Below, piece by piece: positions 26,801 through 39,337 of a DNA stretch of 64,000 bases. Each line of letters starts with the position of its first letter. Position 1 is the first letter of the stretch. The translations under genes and the position numbers were made by a program. The stretch covers positions 62,001 through 126,000 of the forward strand of contig OX638370.1 in NCBI GenBank assembly GCA_951812925.1, in the 5' to 3' direction. The notes beneath the pieces are model-generated. The model worked only from the letters and a program-made list of their open reading frames with translations, did no database searches and had not been told where the DNA came from. The DNA comes from Calliopum simillimum. Lineage: Eukaryota > Arthropoda > Insecta > Diptera > Lauxaniidae.

Positions 26801-29800
26801 TGTTCAGTAACAAGCCATGTTTCGCACCCATATAACAAAACCGATTTCACATTCGAATCAAAAATGCGCACTCTCGTTTTGGTGGATATAACGGATGAAG
26901 ACCATATTTTGTTCAGTTGAGCAAACGCGCCTTTTGCTTTTGCTATTCTTGAGTTGATATCCTCTTTTGCTCCACCATCCATGGAGATAATGCTGCCTAG
27001 ATACGTGAAGCTATCGACGTTTCCGATGTCATCACTGCCAGCTTTAAACGTCATGTCATTGCTTGCGTTTAGCTTCATGCTTTTAGTCTTGGATACGTTG
27101 ATTTTTAGGCCGGCCTTTTGTGATTCCAAGACAAGGTCTTCAATTTTGCTTTGCATATCTGAATGTTTGGACGATAAGAGGCAGATGTCGTCAGCGTAGT
27201 CGAGATCTTCCAGATGTTCGGTAAAGTTCCATTGAATACCCCTTTTGGCCTTATTAAGAGCTTTATCTAGGATATCATCAAGAACGATAAGGAAGAGTGA
27301 TGGTGATAGTAAACACCCCTGCCGTACGCCTGAATTAGTGGTGAATGTCGGTGACAACAACCCGTTGTGTAACACACTGCATTTAAAGCCTTCATATTGT
27401 GCACGTACTAAGTTTATGGCCTTTGCGGCAATACCTCTTCGTTGCAGTGACGCCCAGATGTTTTCTCGGGAGACACTGTCAAAGGCAGTGCTATAGTCAA
27501 CGAAGACAAGTTGAAGTGCAGCACGCCACTCGCATGATTGTTCGACAATTATTCTGAGCGTGTTGATTTGATCCACGCATGATCTGTTTCGCCGGAATCC
27601 TGCTTGCTGCTTTCGAATGGCTGAATCAAGTTTTTCGCTTACCCTGCTCAGAAGCACTTTCGTCAGTACTTTTGATGGAACTGAGAGCAAGGTGATGCCT
27701 CTATAGTTTCGGCACTCGCTTAGGTCACCTTTTTTCGGTAATTTGACTAACATGCCATGTAGCCAATCTTCTGGCAAACGCTCTTCACTCCAGATTTTGT
27801 TGAGCAGAGGATGGAGAATTTTAGCTGATGTTACGGGGCATGCCTTTAGCAGTTCAGCTGTTATTTGATCTATACCGGCGGCCTTGTTGTTTTTCATGCT
27901 TTGGATAGCTTTCACAATTTCATCAATTGTAGGCGGCGGTGTTTGTATTCCCCTATGGTTTATGCTAATTTTACAAAATAAAACCAGGTGGCAACCTGAA
28001 TGTTTTTGTTTCCTTTTGCTATTGCTTCGTTCTCTTTCGAAAAGCATAGCGGCAGCGAAGCAAACATTTTGAAATTATCGACTTCAACTGTAGCAGCAAG
28101 CGATCGGATTTCGTAAAAGAGCTTCGGCTCTGCTACTGCTTATGAATTGAAAAAACAGCACAGCACAGCAGACAGTTCAATTTTAAATTTGTGCTTCGAC
28201 TGTAGAGCTGTGCTGTGTAATTTTTCTATAGTCGCAGCACAGCAAATCAATAGGCTAAAAAATAGCTCAGCAAAATCAAACCCTGATTTTTTAGTTTTTT
28301 ATTTGTATAAATTTTGTATTGTAAAGAATAGAAATAACCCTAAAACTATAAACAAATATTTATTTTCTGTAAAATATTTCACTTTTTTCCTTAGGCCTTT
28401 TGTTAAGACTTCGTCGACAGTACCGTACGCCCTTCTCCACTTAGTTATTTTTATAATCTTGTAATTTTTTTGCAATAGGTGTTTTTACTCTTTCGAATAA
28501 AAAAAATTTCAGAAGAGCCCAATATCTCTCAAAAAGTCGAAGCTCTGAGCAGTTAAGTAAATTCGCCCGTTTTTAACAAAGTGTTCATTTTTGCTCTTGT
28601 ACTACTTTACCGCGGCTTTAGAGTGATGAGAACTGGCTATATTGGCTCAGAACATGACAGTATCTACCTTCGTGTCCACGAATGAATGGCATTTTATGGC
28701 ATTCATTCGTTAAAACAATTTCGAATTTATTGTGCCATGTGTTGCAAAAACTGCTTCGCAGACCGCACGTGCATATCGGCTTTCAAACCATAAACTGCTT
28801 GGGAATTTTTGTGATTTTCTTTTCTCTAATTTTGCACCTGTAGCTGTTTGAAATCTGCCTGAACGTGTGCTTCATTGTCTATTATGTAACAGTCAAATTT
28901 AGTCAGGAAGCCTTCATATAACTTTCGATCTCGCTTTGAAGCCAAATACAGTTTTTCATCGTAACTTTTTGAACTTTGTAGGTCTTCAGCTTACTTTTCT
29001 TCTTTACTTTTTGTATAGAAGATTCCGAGGTACCTGCTCTTACAGCAGTATCTCGTATTGAAGTGTCGGAATTCCACTTAAAGAGTTAAATTGTTTTTTT
29101 TTTAACTCCTTTACAAAATTAATCCTAAATTACATATAACAAGCCATACACTAAGTAAGACCGTTATAACTTAAAAATTCAGCATGCAGTTAAAGTAAAC
29201 AAGTTAATATGTTCTGTGATTAATTCCTACAATACATACACTTAAACACATACATAGACGTATTCATTTATTGCTACAACAAAGCTTTCAAAGAAATAAT
29301 CTTGTTGCAGAAACCACTAAAAGCAAATTAAATATAATTCTTGTACATTACTACTTACAATCGCAAAAGACTAGCTGAACTTGTCACAAAGTTTTCAGGG
29401 ATTGCCTTAAGTCGATTGTTGTTAAGACGTCTTTGGAGCAGCAATTGTAAAAACGTGCAAATTTTCCAAAATTAAAAATAAAATTAAAGAAAAGAATGTT
29501 TAAAAAAATGTATTAAAATAGGTCTACACAAAATTATTATTTTAAATTCGACCGGGAGCTGGAGGTACTGAGGGGTGTAAAATTTGAGTGGATAACTTCC
29601 TCACGATGCTACGGAATGAAATGAAATACATTTTGAATTCAAATAAATTATTTTTCAGAATTTGTTTCCATACTATTTTAGGATAATATATCTATTGAAC
29701 AGTTCTGGATTTTGTCTTCCGACCTTCAACCATTTTTCGACCTCATTTCAAAAAGATTGAAGATCAAATTCAAATTTGAAAAAATTTTTTCTTAATCAGC

Positions 29801-32800
29801 TATTTTTTTAGCTTACAACAACTTGCTTTAAGTTTTTTCCTATCGTGCTCAAAAATATATATTTTGTGATTTTGAGACTCAAGACGACGTTTTTTGCTGA
29901 ACACTTTGTTTCTTTTAGTTTATAACTAAAACTTTTGTGAAGATAGGAAAACAAAAGCCCCAATGGAGATATATCCATGAGAAAAATACATTTTCTTTGA
30001 AAAAGCAATTTTGAACCCAAATTTACATAGTACTAGAAAATCTGAGCTGGAGCCAAACTAGCAAAACCGAGATAGAGTTTTACTAGCAACATCATGTACT
30101 TCGAGCAACAGCATTCAATGACCACAAAAATGTTGCACAGCGTTTATGCTTAAGGCGTATACTAAAGACTTGGTGGCCTCGCACTATATCAAATGCCGAG
30201 CTACATCAAAAATGCAATCAGTGGGCTATAGCAAACGAGGTCAAGCTACGCAAATGGGGATGGATTGGTCACACTCTCCGGAAACCACACAGCGAAGTTT
30301 GTCGCCAGGCTCTTGAGTGGAATCCACAAGGCAGAAGAGCACGTGGTAGACCCAAAACCAACTGGAAAAGGTCGCTGGAAAAGGAAATCCAAGAATCGGG
30401 AAAGTCTTGGCAAGAGATTAAAGTCATCGCAAGGGATTGCAACGAATGGAGATGTTTCATATTGGCCCTATGCTCTTCCTAGGAGTTAAAGGAGAATACA
30501 TACATACATGTTTAAGATTGGACAATGAAGAATGCAAATTTATTACTCGCCGAAAATTTGATTTTTATCGATATTATTTTTACGCCACATTTCAAAACAA
30601 AAATTAAGACTCGTCTAGAATTTTTGGTTGAACTATTTTTATATTGGAATCCTTTTCTCGAGAAAATAAACTAAATCTATTTTTCGACTAGGTAGAATGG
30701 ATACTTTAGGGTCTCAGAGACAAAAATCATTTACCAAATCTCAACCCTCATTTTTTCATCCGTAAGTACTTCCAGCGCCGATTCTAAATGCTGCAAAAAA
30801 AAAAAAAAACTACTAGTTATACTAAGCAGCCCAATAAAAGTCTTAAAAACTTTAAAAAAAATCTAGAATCCATGCAAGAATTTCCATTAAAAAGGGTTTA
30901 TCAATGTTCAAAATGTACTCACAATCTTTCAAGAGATACCAGATCCTGAAAAGCGCCTTTTTCTATGGTATGGATTTGGTTATCAGTCAACTGCCTGTAA
31001 ATATAAAACAAGTTCGTGTATATACATTAGACTGCTTCATATTTATTCTCTTGTCTTCTTTTTGCTTTCAAACAGGTTTAATAAATAGTAGAAAGGACAG
31101 AAAATAATAACTCTGGTGCAAGGTGAGCGCATCGAAATCTATAAAACAAACTATTTTTTAAAATCCCCTAAAACTTTCCAGGCAAAACTACCAATTAAAT
31201 TATGATCCCTTTTAAATTTTTGTCTGCACGTTTAATTTTTGCAATAAGTCTCACCACTCTTTTTGCACGACAGCCAAAAAACTAACGAATTCATCTTCAA
31301 ATTATTATACATTTTTTTATAAGACATTTCATGCTATTTCCAATGGTATTAGCCTCATCCGCCTCTTTTACAAGATATACACAAAACTGTTTAGAAAAGT
31401 AATATTTTACCATACAAGTAATACTAAAATAAAAGGAAGAGAATGCGCCACCAGTAAATATACACTCCTATTCCCAATTATTGTTTCTATTTCGTTTCTG
31501 AGGCGTTTTAGTTTTTATCGTTTCTTAATTTTGAGTCTGGAAATATTTTGAAACAACAAGGAGTGTTTATCATAATCGATAAAATCTCCTCGTCATTTCT
31601 ATATATTGAAATATATTGGAACGACAAGGGGTGGTTATCGCGGGGTCAGGAAAACGATGATAAGTGTGATTGCTCCTATTTCCTAACCCCTCTATAAACA
31701 CTCCTCATTAATCCAATATACTTCCAGACTCCAAGTTTAGAAACAGGACGACGAAAAAAACTAAAATGCCTTAGAAACAAAATAGAAACGACAATCGGCA
31801 ATATGGGGAATTAATATTTTGTGCTCTGCTCGCACCAGAGTTACTATTTTCTACCCTTGCAACTATTAAACCTGTTTGAAAGCAAAAAGAAAACAAACAA
31901 CTAAAAATGAAGCAGTCTAATGTACATACATAAATACATATATATGTATATTCAAGCAAGAAAAGAGGAGAATATACTCGTATCTCTTGTGTTATATTTT
32001 GTTTCACAAGAAACTTCTTACACATGACTAATATTCTTATTCGTATGTAATAAAAACTTATATATGTAATTTGAAATTTTCAAGTAATACTTACAATATT
32101 CGTAATTTCGTGAGTCTTTGAAAGTCCGTTTCAAATACCACAGTAATGTTGTTCCCTTGAAGATCCCTGAAAAATATTAAGTTTAGATAAGTATTGGAGT
32201 GAAGTCGTAAATATGCGTGAATAACTACATAAAATAACAACACATTTCTTTAAGATTGGAATAAAAAAAACTTCAGAAGGATTCGCCAAAAAAGCGACGA
32301 AACCTCGAGACAAAATTGACTAAAGACATTATTATTTCGTAGTGCAAAAAAAAAAAAAAAAAACACACATGAGAAAATCCAAAAAAATCTTTAAGTATAC
32401 GTTAAAAAAAATACCCGTGTCTCGTGGTTTTTCTCCAGCAGGTCACATTTTTTTTTAAATCGATTTTTGAAGTTTTTTTATCCACTGTATATGAAAAATA
32501 CAAAAATACCGCATTCTTGTGTTAAATCGTTGAATTTAACTATATGATCCTTACATCTGAGGTGTATCATGTGTTCAGCAAACTTATGCAGAATATTGTG
32601 GGGAATATTTTTGTACACAATTTTAACTCTGTACAACCCTCACATGTGGGTCATTTTTGCCCTTTTCTTAAAAAGGTACAAAAATGACACCTAACGATTT
32701 ATTAAACGTAAATTTTACGTGTTTAGAAACTAGTAGTGAAATTTTATAGCAAATATTTCTGTGGTACATACTGGCTCAATATTCCCCTGTTTTAGGTTTC

Positions 32801-35800
32801 ATTTTTGTACCTTTTTAAGAAAAGGGCAAAAATTACCCACAACAGGATTGAAATTTTATTTAAAAATATTCCCCGCAATATCTTGCATAAGTTTGCTAAA
32901 CACATGATACACCTCAGATGTAAGGATCATATAGTTAAATTCATCGATTTTTGTTTTTTCAGGTACAGTGGATAAAAAAACTTAAAAAATCGATTAAAAA
33001 AAATGTGATGTGCTGGGGAAAAACCACGAGTATTTTTTTTAACGTCTACTTTAAGAATTTTTTGGATTTTCTCATGAGTTTTACAAAAAGTTTGAAATTG
33101 TCGAACAGTGTAATTGGTCAAAAACGCTCTTAGGAAAAAAATCATTTAAACATATTTTCGATTTTCTTGTTTGATACATAAATTAATTTTCACTTTGACA
33201 AAAAAGTTCCAACGTGAATCAATCAGGTACGATATAATTTCGACGGTATTCCGTATATATCGTTGATTTGTTTGAATACGAGCGGACCCGAAAAGTGGAT
33301 GTCTTAGGGTCAGATAAAATTTTATCAGGCCCATCCCTATTGCATTGCAGTGGTGTTAAGCAGAACATTGCACTATCGGGAATCATCTGCCTGCGAGCGT
33401 TATTCTTGATAGCTGAGAAATCGGAGGATCAACGAAGAATTTTCACCGGCACTTCTCATCTTATCATCCTTGTAAACCATATTATATGAATCATAAAAGT
33501 GAAAAAATTTAAAACTTTGAAACTAAAAAAAAAGTGAAAATACATAATGGGGGTTATCGTGAATCATGATTCCCGGGAATTTTCTTAAACTGCAATAGAA
33601 AATGAACGGCAGTCTGAGAAAACTCACCGGGAATCATGATTCACGATAACCCCCAATATCTTCGAATCTCTAAAGCCCAAATTTCCAGGTGTAATTTTTG
33701 AGAACTTCTTTTTATGAATTTTTACCCATTGTAGTTTTTGAAGGGTCAAAATAAATTGACTTTTATGAAATGCTATTTTTTATTCGTTTGCATCGGAATA
33801 TATCAAAATAGCATACTGGCAAAAAGTACAAACATTATGCTTTCAAAAAACATTTGCTTGAGTTTTTATATGTATATAAAAGAATTATGGTGATTTTTTG
33901 AAAATTTGTGCCTGAAAATCGAAAAATCGAAAAAAAATACATATAAGGAGTTAAATCGAAAAAATCTTAACATATGAAAAATTCAATAATTTTTAAACGG
34001 TTGATCTTAGAGTTTTGATTTTTTTCTTCATTAAATTGATAATATTTTACAAATTACAGAAAAATATAACTCTTATAGTTCTAACCACTATTTATGAACT
34101 CGTGAACCTTTTTTGGTAAGCCTTCCATTAGAGATTTGACAGTTGTTTCAGACACCTTTTTGGAACAGTTTGTCCATCTTCTTTTAAAATTTTCGATATT
34201 TTGGGACACCTTTTTTGTGCTCTTTAAGTTTCTTTTCACAAGAGCCCAATATCTTTCCACTGGTCTTAGCTCCGGACAATTTGGAGGATTGGCCTCTCTT
34301 GGTACAAAAACTATGTTATTACTTTTGTACCACTCCAGAGCTTTCTTGCCGTAGTGACATGATGCCAAATCGGGTCAAAAATATGTGGACACATTGTGCT
34401 CTCATATAAAAGGAAATAGTCTTTTTTTTTAAACATTCTTTGATGTATATTTCGGTATTTATAGAGCCCACTGTAACAAATGACTTGCTTCTTTTGCCGC
34501 AACTGCATATAGCTTGCCATACCAGGAATTTTTTCGGTAATTTTGTCTGCTTTTGGATTCCTAATTGTTCTTCGACATTTCCTCGAGCATCAGCAACATA
34601 AAAATTTTGACCCGGAAGCTGCGTAAAATCTGCCAGTACATATGTTTCGTCGTCCATTATACAACATGAATTTTTTTGTATAAAATTCGATTTTAATTTC
34701 CGAGCCCTACTTTTGGGGTCTAAATTTTTTGCAGCATTCCTGTCTGGAACTTTTTGGACTTTGTATGTTTTCAAACCTGCATTGGCTTTAACTTTTCGCA
34801 CCAAATAGTCAGAGCACTGGGCTAACCGGGCAGCTTTTCTAGCAGATGTGTTTGGAGATCTTTTCAATATGCTTTCAATTTTCTTGGCTTTCCCAATATC
34901 ATGTGGTCCTTGTTTTCTTCCTGAACCAGGTTTCCTATCGATGATCAAAATCTCCTGAAACTGTTTAATAACATTAGAAACAATTTGACGGCGGACCTTC
35001 AATTCTTTGGCCAATTTTTTGTAGGGCCAATTTGGATTTTTTTGAAAATTTTTAATAATAATAAAACCCTCGAAAAGCACGTAAGCCTCAAAAACTTTAG
35101 AGGCAAATGCGATGCGTAAACAGCTTCGAAAAATTGCGAGAGCTGTTGTTGTCAAATAAATGTATTGAAAAAATATTTTATTAAATTTGAATTGAATATT
35201 TTCCAAATTATATGACTCTGTTGCGGTGTTTACACATTTTAAGAAATGTGTGTTTCTGAAATCAAGCTCGTAAGCTTTCGAGTTTTTCATTATAAACGAG
35301 GTTAAAGGAATCCCCTTAATATAATAAGGAAAGTACAATATACGTATTGTTACGAAATTTCCTGTCTCTTATGACGATAATTTCAGTCTCTTACAGTTTT
35401 CTGAGTTCGATCACTGGATTGTGTAGCAATCAAAAAAACACACTTTATTTAGTTATAAAATGGTTTATTTAAATTACAAACGTTTATTTTTACATGGTAT
35501 ACTTATTTATTTACTTTCAAAATCTAATATTACAATTAGCACTTTATTTACTTTCACTGGCACTGTGTGTACAACCTTTTCGCTTTATTGCTTAGAATCA
35601 ACTGTTTTCAGCTCTCATGAACAGCTACTTTTATACCCATATGAACGTTCTAGAATTCCATTAGCGAAACATCTGGCAACATCTCGTTGATTGCCTTTAT
35701 TGGCATCTCGAACTGTCAAGTACTTTCGTGACATCACTTGCCATCACTGTTTTTTTATTGACATTTCGAACTGTCAAGTATTTTCGTGCAGTTTCTTTTC

Positions 35801-38800
35801 ATTTGTTCTTATTTTTCGTCACAGTATATTTCCATTTTTAAAATAAGTATATACTCCGTTTAGTGCTAAATTTGCAAATATTTTTTTATTTTTTTTCAAT
35901 TTATTGCATTTCTTAAGCACAACTTCAAAAGGAACGACACATATATTTTACATGATTAATAAGGTCCGTTCAATTTTTAATAAATCTCATTTATTGAAAT
36001 TGATTAGAAATTGTGGTTACGAATTTTTTAATATCATACTTTGTTCGAAATTTTTTTTAAGAGTCATTAAGAGGCCACTAAAGGTCAATTTATGCAAAAC
36101 CTCGGCTTGATGCAGTATTTATTTTATTACGATCTCGAAAATGCTGGCAATGAGTCGTACGATACATCAAACTTTTCGTCTATAATAAAATATATAAGTG
36201 AATGTATCCGGGTATGAGACGGGTTTGTTTTTGAGCCATAACTTTTTACTGGTCAAACCGATTCTAGTGTTTTATATATCGTTCAGAAGGTAAGAAATGC
36301 ACACAAATTTTTTCTGAAGGACGTAGAAGGTTCTTCATCACATTCAAAAGTTATGGCCAATTTTCTAAGTACTTTTTTTTAGCAATTTAAATTTTGTATC
36401 CGGGTTTGAAACACCTAGAAAAATACAATGAAAATCAAAAAATATGAAATAAAAACCCTATAACTGTGTATTAGCACAAACTTTTATTCATTTTTCGTAA
36501 CATTAATATTGATATTTGATAGTTGCACTAGATTTTGGTTCGAAAGAAAAAATTTCCATATCGTTACAAATTTTGTATCCGGGTATGAGACACCTTTAAA
36601 AATGCAATTTAAATTAGGAAATACGAAATAAAAACACCATAACTGTACGTAAACACATGTATCATTACATAGGCTGACTTCCTAAACTAAAGTTGCAATG
36701 CAACCATGTTTTCACATGCGCAACATTTACACGGCAACACTGTTACAAATGTTGCTTTGTCAAACTTTGACGTTGCATTTTTCAGTAATAAAGGAACACA
36801 AAAATTGCTCGAGGTGGTTGTTGTGTTGTTAAAATGAATAATTTTGAAAACATGCTTAAAAACATGCTTAAAATATTATAAAACTAACATAATTGTTAAT
36901 TAAATTCACTACTTACTTTATTTCATCCATATTGCTTCGCGCCAAATTTTGAGCAACAATATTAAAATTGATGCGCTAGTTGCGCAGCTGTTGTGTAGTA
37001 AAAAGAGTTTCCGTTCAAAAAGGAACATATGACATTGTCAAAAATGTTGCCACTTTATTTAGGAACCGAATGCATTGCAGTGTTGCAATGCAACCTTAGT
37101 TTAGGAAGTCAACCATACATGTCAATATTTGACAGTTGCACACGATTTGGGTTCGAAAAAGAAGTGTCTCATACCCGGATACATGGTGTGTCTCATACCC
37201 GAATACATGACACTTTTTAAGAATAGCTTAAAAGTAATGTTTTAACCATTTATATTCGCACAAACCCAAATTGTATCACAAAGTAGATATAAAACACTAA
37301 ACGCTAACACATGACACTTCCCATTTCCAGTTGATTAAATCCAAAATATAACACTTTGAAACAGATCATAAAAAACTTTTTACAGTCGAGTGGCGACCTG
37401 AGGTGTATAACTTTAATAAGCAATAGATCTTTTCACTTTGGTGTTGGCTTAAAAACTTGGTCATAGTAAGAGGATAGTTCGACAGTAGGCAGATTGGCAA
37501 TATTAATTTTGCATCATAGAAAAAATCGACTGTCTCATACCTGGAGGTGTATCATACCCGGATACATTCCCCTAATAAAAAAAAAATTGGAATCTTAGAT
37601 CAATTGCATACGGTTTTTCTAGCTAAAATACCCGCAAAAAAAGAATTTTCGAAATTTTACCCAACGTTAAAACTATATTTTCGTTAAAATTTGTTGTTCC
37701 AAGGTCATTATGAAATTACGCGAAAAACAATTTTTTGGAATATTTTACCCCATTATATCCTGCTCTTATGGGTCTTGTTGAACCGCTTTAAAAAAAATGG
37801 TTATATTGGGTTAAAATGTTCCAAGAGAATATTGTACAAAAACTTCATTAGGGGTCACCAAAGACGAGAAATGCTTAAAACTTCAGAATAATATGTAAAA
37901 AAGTACAAAATATACAATAGATATGAAAAACAACAAATTTTTTTCTGCTACTAATCTCTTTCATTTTATTACATTTTTTACGCATTATTCTTAAGTTTTA
38001 AGCATTTCTTGCCTTTGGTGACCCCTAATGAAATTTTCCATAGAAAATTTTTGTAGAACACTTTAACACATTATAACCCATGTCTTTTGAAAGGGAGTCA
38101 AAAACCAAAAAACCCCGTAAGAACAGGATATAATGGGTTAAGATATTGTAGAAAGTTGTTCTTTTTTGGAAACTCCATAGTTGTTTAGCCAAAAAAAAAA
38201 AAAAAATAAGTAAAAAACCAAATAATTAATATGGTAAGGGTTGGAAGGCAAAATAATAACTAGTAAGGGTGTTACCTTTGGCCTGGCCAAACATTAAATA
38301 CCCTACACAGCAGTATTTTGAAAATTTTGCTTATATGGGAGGTGCCACGCCTTCTTGTTCGTATTCACTTTTTTCTCCGAGTTTGAATCTATAGTTCATA
38401 GTATTTGAGTGAAATTTGGTTGGATTATCTCAAAAAATGTTTTCAGCATAGCGTTTTGAACCTTTTGCTTACATTGGAGGTGCCACGCCCTTTGGTCCGA
38501 TTTTATCCAGATTTTGCTTAAAGCTTTCATTTATAATTCTTAATGTCTGAGTAAAATTTAGTGCGACTGTCTCAAAAAACGCTTTCAGCGTTTTGAAGCT
38601 TTTGATTATATGAGAGGTGCCACGCCCCCTTGTTCAAATTCGCCTAGTTTTTTTTTTTCAGATTTGCGCTAACAATTCGTTGTATTTATATGTATTTTGG
38701 TGCGTTATCGTGAAAACCTTAAATATATAACTAAATAAAATAACTTAAATACAAAAATAAACTAATGTAAGACCATAAGCAGTATAGATTTAAATTGAGC

Positions 38801-39302
38801 TTTATTCAAGCAAAAATCAATAGAAATATCCTTGTATAACCTATTGAGCAATAAAAGAGTTCTATTAATGGGCTCATTAATGGCATAGTTCGACCTGTGA
38901 CACTTGATATAAAAATAATCCGAGGATCGTAAACTCCTTGAAGGAATATTAAAGCCAATCAGCTGAAGGATCTCTGAACAATCAATAAAACCATTGATTA
39001 CATCATAAATAAACATGATACTATGGACAAGACGCCGATTTTCAAGACTCTCAAGATGTATAAGCATACAACGAGCATTGTATGACGGTAAAGGCTCATT
39101 AAAATCCAGTGAATGTAGTGCGAACTTAACAAATTTTCGTTGAACACGCTCAAGGCGAGTAATATGTACCCCATAGTAAGGATTCCAAATAAAAGAACCA
39201 TATTCTAAATTGGATCTTACAAATGAGGTATAAAGAAGTTTTCTTGTATAGGGATCAACAAAAGCAGCGCTGTTCCGTTTAATAAAAGCTAAAAGACTCA
39301 AA

Positions 39303-39337
<35 letters not shown>

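Larger units (their letters stand above)
24840..28285. mobile_element. hAT-type element with 8-bp TSD, interrupted by other elements
   Basis: Terminal inverted repeats CAGGGTTTGAT (24840) and ATCAAACCCTG (to 28285) are flanked by identical 8-bp duplications ATTTTTTA (24832-24839 and 28286-28293). Further inward both ends share TGCTGA and CACAGC-rich sequence. An 8-bp duplication with CAGGG ends is characteristic of hAT transposons. No hAT transposase is seen. The interior holds an FB-like foldback and an RTE fragment, so the original was probably a much shorter non-autonomous element. Confidence 0.75.
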
